Below the pieces are notes generated by a model that ran no database searches, was not told the origin of the DNA, and saw nothing but the letters and a program-made list of their open reading frames with translations. 64,000 bases of DNA from positions 62,001 to 126,000 of the forward strand of contig SSNP01000309.1 of assembly GCA_006937955.1 (NCBI GenBank). Direction: 5' to 3'. The number at the start of each line of letters is the position of its first letter. Position 1 is the first letter of the stretch. The position numbers and the translations under genes were made by a program. The DNA comes from Pachypanchax playfairii. Taxonomy: Eukaryota; Chordata; Actinopteri; Cyprinodontiformes; Aplocheilidae. Positions 48,311 to 62,659 of this stretch are shown piece by piece.

Positions 48311-50544
48311 AAGGCAACAATTCCTTGGTAAACGATCTGCTTTGTGAACTGAATTACATTGATTTTCTGGAATTTTCAGCTAAAAGAAATCCTCTCAGTT
48401 GAAGAATGGTTATAATAGGTTTCAGTAAACTGAGATTGGATTTAAGTACACAAAGTGGTTGTGTGGCTGTATGTTTTTTATTCAGATTACATTTTATACC
48501 AAATGGCTGTTAATTATTGCCATAAATGTAATTTATGGTGATGTATGTATGTAATACATGGTCATTCTAGCAACAGCAGAAAAGTTGATGTTTTAAATAA
48601 TGAAAGGGACAAATAATGAGGATAAGAGATAAAAAGAAGTCATAGCCTCAGCTAATGTCATTTTTCTCTCTGATCTCAAGATCAGTGATTCAAAGGCTCA
48701 ACCTGTATTATTCCCTTTTCCACTTGTTCAATTCCTCCCACTCCAGCTCACTTTTGTTCTTCTATTTCCCTTCCTAGCCATCACGTTTAATTTTACTCAA
48801 GTCAGCCTTTCATCTTTCTCCTTTACTTGCTTCATTGTGCAGTGAATTGCCTGCTCACCTCTTCTGTCTGATTCCTTCCGGTTATCACATCTCTTTGTTT
48901 CTCACTCCTTCACTCTCTGACGAGTTTGCGGCCATGCACGCTGCGCTCGCGACAGACACCAACTGTCACCACGGCCCGGCCAACGAGGGATTCAGAACGC
49001 CAGACCTGGCCGCCACTGAACAATATCCTGCCAGTGTAAATATTACTCAAAACTCTGTTTCCAGTTACTCGTGCTGATGGTTCACCAGTAATACAGATTA
49101 TTTCAGTATCAATTCAAGAGTGACTGGATCCAGAACAATAAAAACGTAGTGACATTTCTTTGTTTTGATGTTTCTTGATGAAGATGTGCTGTAGATAAGC
49201 ATCTAAAATAAGCATCTTAAATAACTGGATTACTGAAAGGCCCTCGGGGAGATCTGTCAGTGTTTTTTCTGATGGCACTTATGAGCAGTCAGTCTTTTAG
49301 GCTCTTTTCACACCAGAGGGCAACAATTTACTTTGTTGTGTTCTGATGAAGTTTAAAGGAGTGTATCACTGGCACCATGGGCCCCCATCACACATGACAT
49401 CATGTGATACGTCTACTAAGATCTTAAACATGTTCAAAATCTCCATAGTCAGTTCATGGTGGTTTATCATCTTGGTGGGAGTCAGTCAGAGTCCTGGGTG
49501 GAATAATGAGGGTGCAAATCCATGACATGAGGCCCGCATACACCGGAGGGACTAGATCACTGAGATTCTGAAGCAGGTGTACAACCAGGTCTGATCTATG
49601 ACCAGCATGATGGTTCATTACTTTATATTAATCCTTATCTCCAGTTACAATAACAGGATCAAACTGATTTGGAATTTAAAGAATCCCAAACACAAAAGTT
49701 CTGATCCAATCAAGAATATTTCTGTAAAAGAGAATTTTTGGTATGAAAGTGGCGACATGTACAACATTTAACAGAAGTGGAAACTTTATTGGTAGCCGAT
49801 GAAGGGATCCATTATGTTAATGGATTATTTACAATAACAATAAAACTTGCTTTATGACTTTGGCAATATTGAAGAGCACAGTAAATCATGTCAACAGAAG
49901 ACGGTGTATTGACCAGAAGACCACTCTTAAGTCCTCCAATACATTTTTAGGAGCTAACAGTGAGTTTCTATTGATCGTCCTTATATTTGCCATGAATGTG
50001 TCTTGAGTCACGTATGACTCGTCTCTGCAGTCTGTAGAAATCATCAGTATACTCTAACCACTATCATCAGTATCTGAGGCCAGAACATATCACATGCCTG
50101 TGAGACACATTTTAAGAAGCCTTATTATCCCAATTTAAAGTGAGAAAGGTTTATGTGGCATCACTACTTGACATCATGCACTTAGAAATTTCAGGCGGTT
50201 GCCATGGGAGACTGGCATCTCCTGCAGTGTGGCTGAAGGTCAAGTCATTATCTGATGCTGTAACTTCAGAAATAAACAAAGATGGTCAGACTCTGCAGAA
50301 AGCCAAACAGGAAATGCTGCAACCAACGGATGGAATCATAAATCATTGACCAAAAGATGGACAACCAGGCACTTTCAGACATTTTAGCTGTCATCTGCGA
50401 TAAGTAAGACGCAGTTTAATGGGCTAGTTAATAGGCTGACAGAATACTGTATGTGGCGGTGCAATACATATGTACTGAATGATTGCTCCAAACACTGCAG
50501 TAAGCACATTAAAGAAGAATCTATCATCGAGCTCCTCGCTCACG

Positions 50545-50556
50545 CCCCCCCCCCCC
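50545..50556. repeat. poly-C tract
   Basis: Twelve consecutive C bases. Confidence 0.9.
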
Positions 50557-51879
50557 ACCACTGACGGATGATAGCAGGGTGGTTATGTGCATACAAAGCT
50601 TTGCATGGCTTTCAATTAGAACTGTCAGAAACATGCACTCAGAGCACCAGACAGATGAAGATGAACAAACATATGAGTGTGCACAGAGATAAAGCATTCT
50701 TCTGTAACATTACACCTGACTCAGGCTGCACTCTATAAACATGCCACAGATGCAGAACCATGCGTACTTTACTTCACTGCGAGTATCCCCAACTTGGGTA
50801 ATTGTCACTGCTGCAACTCAAAAGACAACATATCCCCCAGCTTTAGAATTAGCATATTCATTATTTAACTAGGGAGCAGCTGGCTAATTGGCAAATGAAA
50901 TGCTTTCAAATAATGTTCACACGAGAAGCAGAATTTGATTAAACTGAACCTGGGGAAAATACCAAGAAAAGAAATGAATATAAACAAGCAGACAACTTTT
51001 AGTTCATGAGAAAAGTGCTGGATTATGTCATCGACCGATATTTGGACTTCATTTTGTTTGTGTGCAAAGTCAACAGGCAAGTATCGAAATATGAAGACAA
51101 TTTATTACCGAGGGCTAACTAAATGCTTACCAAACTGAGGGGGCTATCGCAGCTGAGTTCTGGCACAAGTAGTCCAGATTTAATAGACTCCTGAAGCCAA
51201 CTGAGACTGTCAGCTTTCTAAATCAGAGAGGAGGGGGAGGGGGGTGCTCATAAAAATGCCCCCACGATTCTCGTCTCCGCTCATTCGAGTTAATGACACA
51301 CACTCTCAGGCCATATATCAGCGTCTGTTTGATCCTGGTTGAGGATATTAAACTTTGATGGTTTCCCACATTCACGAGTTCCCAGCGTTCCTTTTGCAGA
51401 GGACAGTGCAAGGTTCATCCAATATGTGCACCCATCTGAAAGCCAACAGGAAATGACTCATAAATGCAGGCACCAGGCAGACACAACGCCCATCCAAGAG
51501 AAATCTTTGCATCCATTTTGGCAATTTTTGCTCCTTGTGATGCACAACAAAAGGTGATGTGTGTCAGCAGGATGGCATCAAAAGGAGATTGAGAGCTGAG
51601 TGGCGTGGCACAGCAGGCAGAGCAGAGGAGGCTGTTGGAAAGATTGGGTCAGTGTGGAGTCGATCTCAGCTGCAAAGGTTGGGGGTAGCCATCACTAAAC
51701 ATCAACTGGCAGCCTGCTAAGAGTTTCCCGCTACAACTGCAGCTGCTGTGCTGTCGATATAATCACTGCTAGCAGAAAACTACTTGTGTGCTGAGACAGC
51801 TGCATGTCTGCTGCTGAGTCATATTGTAAAGAGTTAGTAAGCAGCAGTGACAACTGACAGGCTGTCAGAAGAAAAAAGT

Positions 51880-52860
51880 TTTTTATTCCAGCATTTTCAC
51901 TAAGAGGTTACATCTTGGTTTAACACTCTGTGAAAGACAGTGGAAGGGACTGCCCTCCATAGAACCCTCTAGAACCCTTTTATAAGAGAATATTAAAATC
52001 TCAACCAATTCTGATCCCTAACTTGCAAAAGTAGGTGCAAAAGTCTTGAGTCATCCCTCATCTCTTTATATTTCACTCCAAGCTCACAGACTTTCTTATA
52101 ATAAGATCGTTGGCTTTTCTGAAGATGTTTTAAAGATTTTCTTTCATCTTCTAAACTTGTTCTTATCATTTCAAGTCCAAGTCTTTAAATGAACAACTCT
52201 ACAATCATCCAGTTTTAAAATAATCTTTAAGCTTATTGCCAAGAATCATCACAAAACCCCAACTTTATCCTGTTGTTTTAGCTGGTAGTTGATGTACATT
52301 AGAAGGATGACGTATCTCAGAACCTGGCACAAGTCTTCACTGGATTTTTTAATCGTGTTTCTTAAAGACAGGACTTTCTGTTCATCTGATCTAGATTGTA
52401 CAGTATAATGGACCTGACACTTCTTCATCTTTCCTCCACCTGTTTATTTTTAAGCACAAACTGCTCTGAAAAGTCTAAAGAACAAAAAATTTGTAAAGAA
52501 AATCAAGCCACTTGGAGGAAAAATCGAATAAACTCAAGGGCGTTTTCTTGTGACACACTATAAAGGAGCCTATGAAAGACCTCTGAAAAAGAGTTGTTGA
52601 TGCTCAAGTGAGACTGAGGACTATATCAGTCAGATTAGACCAGTCAAGACCATGTTATGATACCTGGATAAATAACGACTCAGATCAGTATAGAAGAAAT
52701 GTCTTTAATAGCCATCAAGGTCACAAAGATGCCCAGAGTAACTTCTAAGTGATTAAAGGCCTCTCTGTTTTGGTTTGAAAATGAAGGTGATCTGTTTAAA
52801 GTAACAAAAAAAAACCTGCATCCCCTTCAGCATCCTAAATGTCTCTTCTACAAGGACACC
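51880..52860. repeat. probable old non-coding DNA transposon fragment
   Basis: The segment containing GGTGCAAAAGTCTTGAGTCA, a region rich in 'tcttctaaacttgttct' type sequence, and AAGGTCACAAAGATGCCCAG reminds me of long non-coding fish repeats of Tc1-like origin. I cannot name the family or set limits, and no inverted termini were found. Confidence 0.3.
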
Positions 52861-53129
52861 CATTATCAAGGACTCTAGTTTTACTTTTGTAATTTGTTTT
52901 CCCATTTCACACTTTTCATTTAATTTGCTGTGAACATTTAGTTAGTTCGACTGTGACAAGCCTTTGTGTCGGCATCTGAGTGAAAGTAGTTTCGACACAT
53001 TTTTGGCAAAAGCTCACGGTAACATTTACAGTCCCTGCTGGGGCTGCAGAAGATGAAAATGCCCCCCCTCGTAGTCTCTCCTGTGGCTTCACTTGCTTCC
53101 CCCCTCCCCTACTGTTGGTGCTGATAATA

Positions 53130-53395
53130 GTGTTTGTTGTTGGACCACATGGGTAGGTGGGGTTTGGGAGGAAGGAAGGGGAAAAAAGGCCTCCACAGCT
53201 GCATCAGTGACTTGGCAACGATGAGCATCCTGGGCGGCGCTGACGCAGTGCAAAGACTGTTAGAGGAAAGAGCAGCAACGAGTCAAGAAAATGCTTTATT
53301 TTTTATTAGCATTGGAAATGAGCTGCAACATCAGGGCCTGCCAAGGGCTTCCAGGGAAGCTGTAATCTGGAGGCTTTGTTGATAACATGTGTATC
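53130..53395. promoter_or_regulatory. candidate conserved non-coding element
   Basis: Non-repetitive, moderately GC-rich sequence with GGCAACGATGAGCATCC, GCGGCGCTGACGCAGTG and a TTTTATTAGCATTGGAAATG core. The 82-codon frame across it shows no domain. The enhancer suggestion rests on texture only. Confidence 0.25.
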
Positions 53396-56300
53396 TGTGG
53401 AGAAGCATGGGTATTTGCATGCAAGCCTGTGTTTCTGTGCGAAAAAGAAGAACAGTGTCTGGTGTATCATTTGAAGACTATGACCATTTGTGCAAACAGA
53501 GCTTTCAGTAGCGCCGCGCTGTCAACACACTCTATATTAGCTATTGTTTACACTGTATGAGCTAAAGTATCTTCTTCAAGAACAAAAATAGGAGTAAACT
53601 TTCAGTTTTCAAGTCGTCCCTCGTCTCACCTCTCAGTGTTAATTAGCTGCCGTTGCTCCATCGCTATCAATGGTGCAGCCTGTTTAATTATTCATACCCA
53701 GCCTACTCTTCCAGCCACTATTGTCTGGATTCTGTTCTCAAATTTTTTGTAAGAGAAATAATATTTGCCTTCAGCATGAAGGTGAGTTAAATGACAGCTG
53801 AAGCTGGCCTCCTTGATTGAAGAGTGAAAGGTGCAACTTAAGATCCAGTGTTTTGAAACAATGAGTCATTGCTGAGCATGATAATCAACAGTGGGAACAG
53901 GTATCAGCTCTGTAAATACTTTAATATCTTGTTTTGGCATTGATGGAACTACGGGCTGTAGTTATGAAGGATTTTATGGCATGCATACAAGTGATGAATA
54001 AATAACACTGTCTATCACAGGGGAGGCCCACATTCGCATCCTTTCATGCATGATACCTCTTTTCATGATCATCCCCCCTAAAAAAATTCCAACATCTTCT
54101 CATCTTACTCTTCTTCCCTTCTCATCCTTCCTTTCCACCCCCAACACCTCTTTTAGATTTCCCTTTGTTTCCATAGAAACTAGGTCTTGTCCCATGTATT
54201 CTTCTCTCATGGCAGCTTCCTTCCCTGCTGGATAAGCTTCTGGAAAAGAATTATTCCTTCCAAACAAGAAGAAGCGGCCTGCAGCTCAGAATATCTCACA
54301 GAGATACATCTGCAGATTAAGCCTTCATATGTTTCAGCTATAAATGGATTATTTAAAAAGAGACGCTGGAAGACATGTGATGTCATTGTTAAGAAAACCA
54401 TTAAGTCGGGTTGTGTATTGTTGTAATGATTGTTGTTAAACTGATCCAGTTGCAGCTGCAGTATTCTGTTGATTTGTTCTGGATTCTGTTAATAGACTTA
54501 CGGTAAATGAAAAGACTACTGAAAATCAAAACCACCACTTACCTTCAAACTGTGCAGGAAATTGAATACTCTTTATACGATACTCATTAAGCTGAAGCTA
54601 GAAATCAATAAAGAGGTCACATGATTCTGATGACAATGCTTACATGAAAACACGTTCTATACAGTGATTTTTAATAGGAAATAAACTGGAGGTTCAGTCT
54701 TTCATCATACATGTTATGTCTATAAATTTTTCTGAAACCATTAATCTTTTGATTTTATTTGACTTTTATTTTCTGCAGTCCGGCCCTTGAATTTGAAAAG
54801 CGTCTTAGGTCCAAGGGCATTTTAGTCCACGCTTGTGTACACTGTGATTAATTAACAAATACTTATTTACAATGATGGCCGCGTGCCCTTTATCCAAAAA
54901 GGCCAGTGCTGCCAAACAAAGTTAATGAATGGGATCAGAGAAGTATTTTCGGAGTAAAATTGATTCAAGAACCTAGTTTATGAACCAAGATACAGATTGG
55001 GGCTTTGATGGAAATTTTGTATGTGGTTAAAGTAATCAATAGCTTAAATGAGGTCATAGCAACCATGTGCTCAGCCCAACAAAAAGGCGCTGACATTCTG
55101 AGCTCAGACTCAGAACAAATTCACAGTTCAAGCAGAAAGTTCACCACAAAAGTCAAGGCAAACTTTCTGTCTCAGGACTCTTTAACAAGTCCACAACAGA
55201 AGGTCTGAAATAAAAAAAAATACATTGCAAGGTCAAAGTTGCCTTTCCAGACATGTTTACACAGTATATGGGTTCAGTTGAAATACCCATGATGCACCAG
55301 TAGGGGCCAATGATATTGACAACAATGAAATTCCAAAAACCATTTTGAACTCTGAAAGTTTCTTCCAAAACAATTTTACACAGTTAACTTTTACTGTCAA
55401 TCTTTAACTGTTTCAGCTGATGGTGAGAAAGTAAGTGAGTGAGAGAACTGGTTAAGACACTGAACTGGTCCATAAAGTCCATACAATATGTCTAAAGTGA
55501 AAATTTCACAAAAACAAACATTAGAAGATGTTTTTAAAAATCTAAAATTTCACACCTAAAATACAGTTTAAATTTAACTGTAAAATTGAAAATATTTGAA
55601 TTTGCAAAATATGTGCGTTAATCTGGGCCAAAATTTCTAAAGGACAACCAGCAACACAGTGCCAAGAACCAAGTTTTCAATATTCTGTTAATTCATTTAA
55701 ATATAGAAGGTTGCATATATATTGCAAACATTTTTCTATACTGAAAGTTGATGAATCATTCTACAATCAGTTATCCAGTCACTGGCCTGGAGTCAATCTG
55801 TGCCTGTTAAAGCTCATTAGGCATGTGCATTTTAGAAATCCAGTCAGTCCAGGATATGAAGGTATTTTGCAACTTTTGAAGCTGCCAAAAGCAAAGGCAT
55901 AAGCTCAGTTCAAAATTTAAAAAAATCTAAATCCAGTTTTGTTGCACACCCAACCTTTTGGACCAATCATCAATTTGAATCAGAACAAGCTTGATCTGAA
56001 AATCTAAAAGATGGTTCACCGTTGGAACTTTCCATCCATTTGTTTTTTATGGTCCAGTAATTAGACTGAAACTATTCATCAGTGTAAGACACAAAGGTTA
56101 ATTGGAATTTAGTCAAGTACTAACTGTCGGGTTTACAGCAGTATCTAAATAGCAAACTAACAAATACTCCAAAAGCTTTTTCTGCTCTGCTACTAAGGGA
56201 ATTTATTTGCTGACTGATGAAAAAAAAAACTGCTTTGAGAGCAGAGGACCTGCGGTACATGCATCTTTCCAAAAAACTGTATCCTGAAAATCTGCTCTTT

Positions 56301-56439
56301 GTTTTCACATTTACAACATTTCTGAAAGAATTTTACCCAGATTTGTATTTTGCCAGATTACCAATTCAGCTTTTTCTTGTATATGAAAAGCAAATAAAAA
56401 CCAGTTACATGAATGTATGAACTCGAGGTGTTTACTTCT

Positions 56440-56900
56440 TTAGTAAACTTTTGCAATTAAGTTTATGGGCTGATTGTTGTGGATTATTTGTTTCGCCAAC
56501 ACGTGTCAAAATAGAATATGCATGCCTGTTGGCAGCGCGCAGTGGGGATTTAACCAGGTTATTAAAGCTTTCATCCATTTAAATTCAGCGCTTGCTAAAC
56601 GGATAACAACCACAGAGATGGATTTCCATTTTATCCTAATTCACCAGCTCATTCCAACGTACTTCATTCCACCGACGGTTTTCATTCCACAACATCCATC
56701 TGCATCAAGCCTTTCTCTTTCATTATCTGTTAGCTTAATTTCATCTCACACTCTGAGCACTGACAGAAATAGGAGGCAGCTTTTCACTCAGACAGCAGTA
56801 AATATTTGCTGCAAAATGGAGAGCAATGGGAAAACAATCCCATAATTAACAGTGATTGCAAAATTAATTACTGCCTGCATAACCTGAATGATCTGATATT
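56440..56900. promoter_or_regulatory. candidate conserved non-coding element
   Basis: Non-repetitive sequence with many homeodomain, SOX and POU-like cores (TGCAATTAAG, TTATTGTTTCG-like, ATATGCATG, CAAAATTAATTACTG) and a short CpG-rich patch (GGCAGCGCGCAGTGG). This is typical enhancer texture, but conservation is unproven. Confidence 0.3.
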
Positions 56901-58636
56901 CTCACGCGAATGCACAAACAGCGTCACCCTTTCACTGCTTGAACCAAGCAGAGGGTGTGAACTTTAATCTGTGTCAGTGCATCTTTTGTTCTTGCACTCT
57001 AAGAAATATGTCATAGTTAGAAAATAGATTAAGATAAAGTACAATTTACTGTAAATTAGCATGCTAGCCTCTTAGAACTTCAAATGAAAGAGGATATTAT
57101 ATGAAAAAATGTTTTAGCAGTGACATAAAGATTTGATCTGTTTGCACAAAAGGCAATGAGCAATGTGGTCTTGATACGTTGTAGAACAACCATTAACCTG
57201 ACAAAACATAAGAAAAAGCCACATGTGAAGCCATTTAAGCTAACCATCAGTCCAAGTTCAACCAATGATTAAGTGTATTCCAGCCCTGAGCTGTGTTTTG
57301 TTTACCCAACATAGTTTACGATCCTCCTAATAGCTCATTCAATCAGACATTTTATGACTCACTGGGGTAAACAAACAGCCCCAATCTACTAAAAGATGGA
57401 ATGAATTGTCCAAGCATTGTAAATTTCCAATCAGACAAATGAACTAAAGCAACAGTTTGCAAAAGGAGAAGCACAATGCTGGTGCTGATAAGAAGACTCA
57501 AAGACAACGAGCCAAACCCTAATCCGTAGCTGTGCTTCAGCAAATGTTTGGTTATGTCTGGAATGTTTAACCAGATGATAATACAGACCCTTACTGCCAA
57601 TCTACATCACCTGAAGGCAGCCTTGCCCCCAACACCATTTGCATCATCATCACCGACATGTCTAACTTTGCATACATACATGTCAAATCTCTAACTAACG
57701 ATCCCCTGAGCTCATCTCTGCATTAACTAGAGCTGTACCACCTGAAATACTGACCCCAGCAACCCCAGCGACCTCCACCAACACTGCATTCCTCTCATTA
57801 CACCAGCTGTTTTCTCTGCAGAGTCCTGGGCTCCTTCATTACAGGCCTCACTGTGCTCGCCTGCAACCCCCACCCCCCAGGGCTCGTTATCAATAGCAGC
57901 GCACTGAGCAGCGCAGCCGATTGGAAAGACTCGCTGCTGAGGCTCGGTGGACGTGCAGGGGCAGGCAGGGGGAATTCATTAGAGCCTAGTGGCGCCACTA
58001 AATCTGATGCAGCTACTGCGACTTATGCCTTGGTCTGATAGGAACAATTTATTGGAAGGGAGTCTTTTTCACTCTCCTGTGATGTGGGGATGAGAAGGGG
58101 CTGTAAACACTGGGCTCTACTTGCGACTTGTGAAGATAACGGTGGCAGAAGGTTATCTGTGCTGCTGTGGGAATGATGTACGCATTGCAAATATGGGAGA
58201 GTGGCATATTATTGCATCTTGTTCCTTTTCTCCCTGATGGCCCCACGTCTGTGTCTCTCATCTTTACTCATCTGATCTGTTGTTGAAATAAAGATCTGTA
58301 GTAAACACTAGGGAGGGGTGTGAGACTGTGGTTGTCTAAGGTGATCTTTAAACACAAATCACTTGTCTATCCTTCACTCTTCCTTTCAAATACACACATA
58401 CAACTACAAGCTGAGCCAGCACCTACAAACCTTTAAGAGGAGGTACTCAAATCAGAGCTTTAAGCAGAATTTGTCCCCTTTAGAACATCTTACAGGTTCA
58501 GAGAGTAACTGCACATAATCATAACACAAGAGGTAACAAAAGAAAGCGAGTGAATTTTCTTTACAAACAATATTTCCAATAGTCCAGTATTTATATGACA
58601 ATCACTTTCTTCGTCAAAAATCTTAGTCCTTCAACC

Positions 58637-59062
58637 TCTAAAAGTTGGTCTTCAAACTGTGGTACAGGTACAAGTACCATCTGGTAGTACGCAGACTGAA
58701 TTTTACAGTTCAATATACTTACATTATCTCTGTATCTGCAAATCAACTGGGATTTTTTTCAGAAGTGTATGTGGGTATGTTTGTACATTCTGAGTCGGAC
58801 TCATTTAAATGCCACCTCTTAATTTAGAGGTTTATCGATGTGCGTGCACGGAGCTGAACAACAAAGGGCTCTCACAGATTCTTACAAATGGCCCAGAGGA
58901 CGAACAAGCCTCGTGGTTGAGCGGATGTAGAAATCAAACAGCTTGCTTTATTTTTTAAAGGGAAACTAAAAAGTGTGATTTGTCAGAGTTTGAAAAAGTA
59001 CAAATATGATTTAAACTTTCTTGATGTTGTAAACCTCCACTAGGTCAGTAAATGGTTTAAGA
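58637..59062. mobile_element. possible hAT-type non-autonomous element remnant
   Basis: The left end has GTTGGTCTTCAAACTGTGGTAC and the right end GGTTTAAGAACCACTGCCCTG. The complement of the right end, CAGGGCAGTGGTTCTTAAACC, has the look of a hAT (Charlie-type) terminal repeat and pairs imperfectly with the left end. 'Phrases' such as GGTAGTACGCAGACTG inside are also common in these elements. No clear 8-base target duplication is visible. Confidence 0.4.
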
Positions 59063-60536
59063 ACCACTGCCCTGAAGGAACCACCACCTTGTTTGTTTGC
59101 TGCACAAGTGCTATAAAGAATCACATTTATTGTGGAGCGAGATCCTTTTGGACCAAACACTGTAACAGGACCCAGACTGTCCTCTTCTTAAAGTCTGCAT
59201 ACCATCAGAATGTTTTAGCCTCAGTTTTGAGGTAAAGTTCCTACATCTCATTGATTTAAACATTCATACTTAAACATCAACATTGAGCATCTCTGGTGGT
59301 CCTTCAATCAGTGCTGCATACTGATTACAGCATCCTCACTACCTGCCTCTGTTATTATTGAATGTTTAATTGTGAATGGCATTTCTGTCCATGCCATGCT
59401 GCTTTTTAAACCCTGCTCTGGACTCTTGCTTGTGTTGACTGCTGTGCATGGGTAACTAAAACAGTTCTCTGGCCTGAGGACAAAGGAAATTATGTCACAG
59501 TTTAGAAGTATTTTGCTCGGTGACAGCCCCCCAGGCAAGCAGCTGCTCTACTGGCTGCTTTGACTGTGTGTGTGTCATTGGCCAACGCTGGCTGAACGGG
59601 ATTGTGAGGTAGATAATCGAGGAAAATAAAGAGCTATCACTGGGAAACAAAAGGGCAGACAGAGAGGGATGTATACCTGCACAATGCTGTGGCTTTTACA
59701 AGGTTATGATGAGTGAATCCATATAAACTCTGTGAGCTGACACACACAAAACAACAAGCTTGACCGATTCACTTAAATTTGTGCAGCTGGATTGCCTTTC
59801 CATACAAAATGTGCTGCATCGATCTGTCCGGCCTTACTGGAGTAAATGTACTATTCACAATCTGTCTCCTTGCCTCTAATTTCCATTTGAGCAATTGGCC
59901 AGCAGAGCTGGAGCATCGCCCAGAGGGTGAAGTCCATGAGGAGTAACTCCATTGTCTGCTGCTTTATTTATTCCTCTCCGGGCCAGAAAAATGTACCCAC
60001 TTGCCAGCCACCACCAGCAGAAGAAGAATGGACGCGGCAAAGGGGCAGAGGAGGCATCAGCTGTGATGACAGAGAGATTTGGTCCCATACAGGCTGCTGA
60101 AGTTGTCGCCATTTCAGCTGGGCCTCAGCAACTTTTTCAGGTTCACTTGTTTAATTTACTCAGTGGTTAAAGGAAGTTCAAAAAGCATAAAGCAAACACT
60201 ACAGTGCTATACTTTAAAATTCTGTGGCAGCACATAAAGGGGTTTATCTTGCAGTGTTCAAAGACAATTTGAAATTCTTGGTTGAGTTGGTTCTTTGTTT
60301 TACTCAATGCAGCTGCTGTTTTATAAAGAATATTATCAGTGTCACTTTTAATTTTAGTGTAAATTGTTTGTATGTGTTTATACAAAGTTCTGGCCATGTA
60401 ACAATTAAAACTCCATCAAGGGGTCATCAAGTTGTTTTAGCTGAACTTTATGTTGACATCTGCAGATGTACAGTATTATTACTTAAGACTTCCTCTTAAT
60501 TACTGAATTGATTATTTACAATCGTATGAAACACTG

Positions 60537-60600
60537 TACAGTGGTGTAACTAGTTACTACTGTTGCCCTACAGCAAAAAGGTTGCAGGTTCAACACAGGA
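60537..60600 (+). repeat. tRNA-like short interspersed repeat, degenerate
   Basis: CAGTGGTGTAACTAGTTACT, then CTGTTGCCCTACAGCAAAAA and GGTTGCAGGTTCAACAC follow the common fish repeat with 'gtggttagcactgttgcctcacagcaagaaggt...gggttcgaatcc', which carries a tRNA-like B box. The copy is short and diverged. Confidence 0.6.
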
Positions 60601-62659
60601 AAGCTGTGGTTTATAAGGCAGAGTGATTAGATCATCTATAGGTCAGATATAGAAGATGTGGAACCCTACAAAGGTCCTCGATATGTACATCAGTATGGAT
60701 GTAGTTAAAATTATGTCCATTTCACATCATTCAAAGAAAACATTAAAGTGATTATATACATTTTTGTCATTACAATTTTCCAGAAAACATGTGGCTGCAA
60801 AAAACCTCTTATACTCAATCTAAACATGCAGCTTGTAAACCAAATCCTAACAAAAAACATACAAACAAAAACAGTGATTCTAAATAAAACTAAAGACATG
60901 ATTCCAATTTTTTTCAGCTTCTGATCCTTAAAATAAATCAATTAAAAAACTACACACTGATATATTAACATTCTTAACAATTTTATACTATTTTTTACAA
61001 TTTATAACAACTGTTTAAAATTTATCATTACAATTGTGAACAGAAATATGGCAAAAACAATATTTTAAATGTTAATTGATCACCAATTAGGATTTTATGA
61101 CCTCCTACTGGGAGATGTGATTCTTTTCATGTTGCTCGTATTACTGTAATTTTAGCAGCTGCAGTAAAAAGAGCCAAAATATTCAGCAGTACATTTCATG
61201 TCAGGAATGAAACAACTGCATCTAAGTTTACTGTTTTTAACTGGAAGGACATTTCAGAAAAACCCTCATCAAATAGACACTACTGTCTTACAGCCGTACC
61301 TCTTAATAATACTGTAAATATATAAATACAAAAAGACGGTTGTAAAGCGTGTCGACCTCAACAGTTACTAGAAAAATAACAGCACAACTAAAAGTGAGTG
61401 AAGATCACTGTTTGTGAACATGATAAAAAGATTCAGTGAAGCCGAGTCATTCATGGCCGCCGATAAACAAGGTCAAACCTTAGAGTTTCTAAACTGGGTA
61501 AAATAATCCTTCTCCTTGAAACTAAATTCAGTTGTGCAAAGGTTACAGTTAAATTATGTCAAGAGAACTTCTTAGCTAGCACAGTTTCTTCCACACAGAC
61601 TTAATGTGAATTTGGAAAATATGAGAGCTTGTCAGTGTTTAAGATGAAGAGGAACACAGGCACAAACTCATCTTTTTGAGACAGCTGCGAGCCGAGGGTG
61701 GAACTGATGAGTAGGAGTCTACCTCCTGAATCACTCAGGAGCAGACAAAAAATGATTCCAACTTTTGGTGAAAAGGTTAAATTCGAAATGTGGGGGCTAG
61801 AAGACATCTGGCTGGTAAAAAGGGGAAGATCAAGGAAAACATTAAAAAAAGATCATGCAGCAGAGGAAAAAAAAACAAATGTGAAGAGTCTGTCCTGATT
61901 AGACCTTCCTGTAACTTCTTCTCTAATAACTCTCATACCTGTGTGTGACCATCTGCCCTGAGAACACTGCAGTGCCTGCAGACATACCTGTCGGCATGTG
62001 GCCCTGTCTGAACCTCATCCACCTGTGGTGACCTAACAGAGCACCCGTCTGCTTGGAAGGTCCCTGTGTAGCCCAGACTTGGCTCAATTAGGTCCTCTGT
62101 GGGTGCTTCTGTGAGTGTGCATGGATATTTTTAACAGTGTGTGTGCAGCTTGATGTTTTTGTAAATATAAGTAGGACTGACACCTGGACTGTGTGAGTGT
62201 GAGAGAGAGACAGCAGTCAAATGAGTGAACTGGGGACATTAGCTGTCTCTGAAATATAAAGAGGGTCAAACTCATGCTCACTGTCCTTCCCAGTTGGACT
62301 CTGCTAAGCAGGCAACAGATGGGCTGCTGGCATAATCAGCTGTATAATGGCCACACGCACACACACAGAGACACACAGTTGGCACAGAGATGGAAAACCA
62401 GAGCTACCACTTCATAAGCAAAACAAAAAATAAAAGATTTAGAGGAGAAAAAGGAAGAAATAGGTGAAGGCGTCCTGCAGCTACGAATAACTTGAAGAGT
62501 GACGGATCGGCCTTCTGAGAAGGAGCGTTCGCTGTCAGGACGACACATTTACAGGCAAACTAAAGGGCACTTATACTTTCCTCTAGTCAACAAATTAAAC
62601 TATTAAAAGGAAGTAGAAGAAAAAAGGACTTCTTTTAAGGTAAATGTACCAAATGTACC

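Noticed and set aside
48835..49077. GC-richer 80-codon plus-strand frame considered as a possible exon
   Set aside because: No recognisable protein pattern and wrong strand for ncam2.
50198..50212. Second possible RFX X-box
   Set aside because: Only the left half-site matches well (11 of 14 overall), so not called as a site.
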